From NCBI GenBank assembly GCA_009924535.1, contig RFRI01000105.1, positions 1 through 5,701 of the forward strand: DNA of 5,701 nt, given 5' to 3'. The number at the start of each line of letters is the position of its first letter. Position 1 is the stretch's first letter. Below, one piece after another: positions 4,641 through 5,701 of this stretch. The notes below the pieces were generated by a model. It did not search any database. It had not been told where the DNA came from and was given only the letters and a program-made list of their open reading frames with translations. The translations under genes and the position numbers were made by a program. Source of the stretch: Verrucomicrobiota bacterium. Lineage in GTDB: Bacteria > Verrucomicrobiota > Verrucomicrobiia > Opitutales > UBA953.

Positions 4641-5701
4641 GAACGATGCTCCGACCTCCGAACAGCGCGACCCGGTTTGTGGCATGACGGTCGGTGCGGA
4701 TTCTCCTTTGCGACATAGGCACGAGGGAACGACCTACCATTTCTGCAATCCGAGTTGCCTGAAGAAATTCCAGGCCGACCCGGCAAAGTATCTCGGCAGA
4801 GTCGCATCGGCCGAATCGGGTAACACTTGCTGCACGGTCGAACCGACGGATGGACTGACCTACTCCTGTCCGATGCACCCGGAGGTGACGCAGGCCGGCC
4901 CGGGCACCTGTCCGAAGTGCGGCATGTCCCTCGAAGCCGGCGTCCCCGACCTGGATCGACCAGATCCGGAACTGGCCGACTTCCGTCGCCGCTTCTGGGT
5001 CACCCTGCCTTTCACGCTCGTCCTGGCCGCAATCGAGATGTTCGGACACTCGCTGGCGTTCCTGCCTCACGCCGCCCTGCCGTGGGTCGAACTCATCCTG
5101 GCGCTACCGGTCGTCGTCTGGGGCGGTCATACGCTCTTCGCCCGTTTCAAAGCCTCGATCCAACAGCGCAGCTTCAACATGTGGACGCTCATCGGCCTCG
5201 GGGCCGGCGCGGCCTTCGGCTACAGCCTAGCGGCGACCTTACTGCCAGATTGGTTCCCTGCCTCCTTCCGTGAGATGGGCCGTCTCTCGGTCTACTACGA
5301 AGCAGCGGCCGAAATCGTCAGCCTCACCCTGCTCGGCCAGATCCTCGAACTGCGCGCCCGCGCTAGCACCTCCGGGGCGCTAGCCGCTTTGCTCGGCCTA
5401 GCCCCGAAGACGGCCTGTCGCGTCCATGCCGACGGGCAGGAAGAAATCATCCCGCTCGGCCATATCCGCGTCGGCGACCAGGTGCGCGTGCGTCCGGGCG
5501 AGAAGATTCCGGTCGACGGCATCATTCTCTCCGGCGGCAGCGCGGTCGACGAATCGATGCTGACCGGCGAACCTTTCCCGGTCGTCAAGCATCCCGGCGA
5601 CAAGGTGACGGGCGCCACTTTGAATATCGACGGTAGTTTCGTCCTCCGCGCCGAGAAGGTCGGCGCCGACACGATGCTCTCCCAGATTGTTCAGATGGTC
5701 G
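4639..5701 (+). CDS. copA: P1B-type copper-translocating ATPase with N-terminal YHS domain (3' partial)
   Basis: The gene is open from ATG 4639 to the window edge, giving 354 residues of a protein that is normally about 750-850. It would pump Cu(I) or a similar ion out of the cytoplasm using ATP. A YHS domain covers about 9-53: DPVCGM (11-16), then YHFCNPSC (33-40) and DPAKYL (47-52). A second metal-binding domain of the CPMHPEV...CPKCGM type spans 75-98. No classical GMxCxxC HMA domain is present. Four membrane spans follow at about 119-136, 149-168, 181-202 and 221-237, then the actuator domain (255 onward) with GEKIPVDG (287-294) and the dephosphorylation motif TGEP (309-312). The CPC transport motif, DKTG phosphorylation site and ATP-binding domain lie beyond the edge, so metal specificity is inferred from the N-terminus and neighbours. 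CC at 64-65 lies between the two domains. It is separated from the upstream operon by a terminator. Confidence 0.93.
   Translation, partial: MNDAPTSEQRDPVCGMTVGADSPLRHRHEGTTYHFCNPSCLKKFQADPAKYLGRVASAESGNTCCTVEPTDGLTYSCPMHPEVTQAGPGTCPKCGMSLEAGVPDLDRPDPELADFRRRFWVTLPFTLVLAAIEMFGHSLAFLPHAALPWVELILALPVVVWGGHTLFARFKASIQQRSFNMWTLIGLGAGAAFGYSLAATLLPDWFPASFREMGRLSVYYEAAAEIVSLTLLGQILELRARASTSGALAALLGLAPKTACRVHADGQEEIIPLGHIRVGDQVRVRPGEKIPVDGIILSGGSAVDESMLTGEPFPVVKHPGDKVTGATLNIDGSFVLRAEKVGADTMLSQIVQMV

Noticed and set aside
1..5701. CRISPR array, rRNA, insertion-sequence transposase or integrase gene
   Set aside because: No regularly spaced repeats, rRNA-like sequence, transposase or recombinase coding sequence is visible on either strand.

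Overview
The window looks like part of a copper/heavy-metal resistance island in a GC-rich Gram-negative bacterium. Verrucomicrobiota (Opitutales-like) is my best guess. The grounds are the style of the Cys-rich sensor and of the YHS-like 'KPYPL..CIVSD' protein, the A-rich leaders without a clear Shine-Dalgarno sequence, and a protein with an outer-membrane barrel. The phylum is an inference from remembered family resemblance, not from a marker gene.

Left edge (1-444). The 3' end of an unrelated membrane-anchored protein gene ends at 115. A gene-free stretch of lower GC follows. It holds, read on the minus strand, the 3' end of a tRNA gene (T-loop, 3' T-stem strand, acceptor strand, discriminator G and CCA; best match tRNA-Ser) and a rho-independent terminator 9 nt after it. 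The 5' part of the tRNA is absent. Instead there are hairpins and a tandem 10-bp repeat. This is the expected look of the distal attachment junction of an element integrated in a tRNA gene. It would put everything from about 320 rightwards on the element and the first ~300 bases on the host chromosome.

Regulatory operon (1642 down to 445, minus strand). Three genes are joined by two ATGA stop/start overlaps: a 79-aa single-span membrane protein (candidate anti-sigma), a 149-aa membrane-tethered periplasmic sensor with five Cys, and a 171-aa ECF sigma factor. Order, sizes and topology match the CnrY-CnrX-CnrH metal-sensing module of Cupriavidus, but the sensor's likely ligands are Cys/His rather than the His/Glu/Met set of CnrX.

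Structural genes (1728 to beyond 5701, plus strand). Across an 85-bp divergent promoter region containing a 16-bp palindrome lie three genes. The first is a CopA/PcoA-type multicopper oxidase whose C-terminus continues into an outer-membrane beta-barrel-like domain. Eighteen bases on is a periplasmic protein with two copies of a Cys-rich YHS/TRASH-like module and a His-rich linker, followed by a strong terminator. The third is the start of a P1B-type copper ATPase with an N-terminal YHS domain plus a CPMHPEV/CPKCGM metal-binding domain, cut by the window edge.

Inferred working model: periplasmic metal is sensed by the X-like protein, which releases the ECF sigma factor from the Y-like protein. 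The sigma factor then drives the oxidase (Cu(I) oxidation at the outer membrane), the periplasmic metal-binding protein and possibly the exporting ATPase. The sigma-to-target link is not proven by the sequence.
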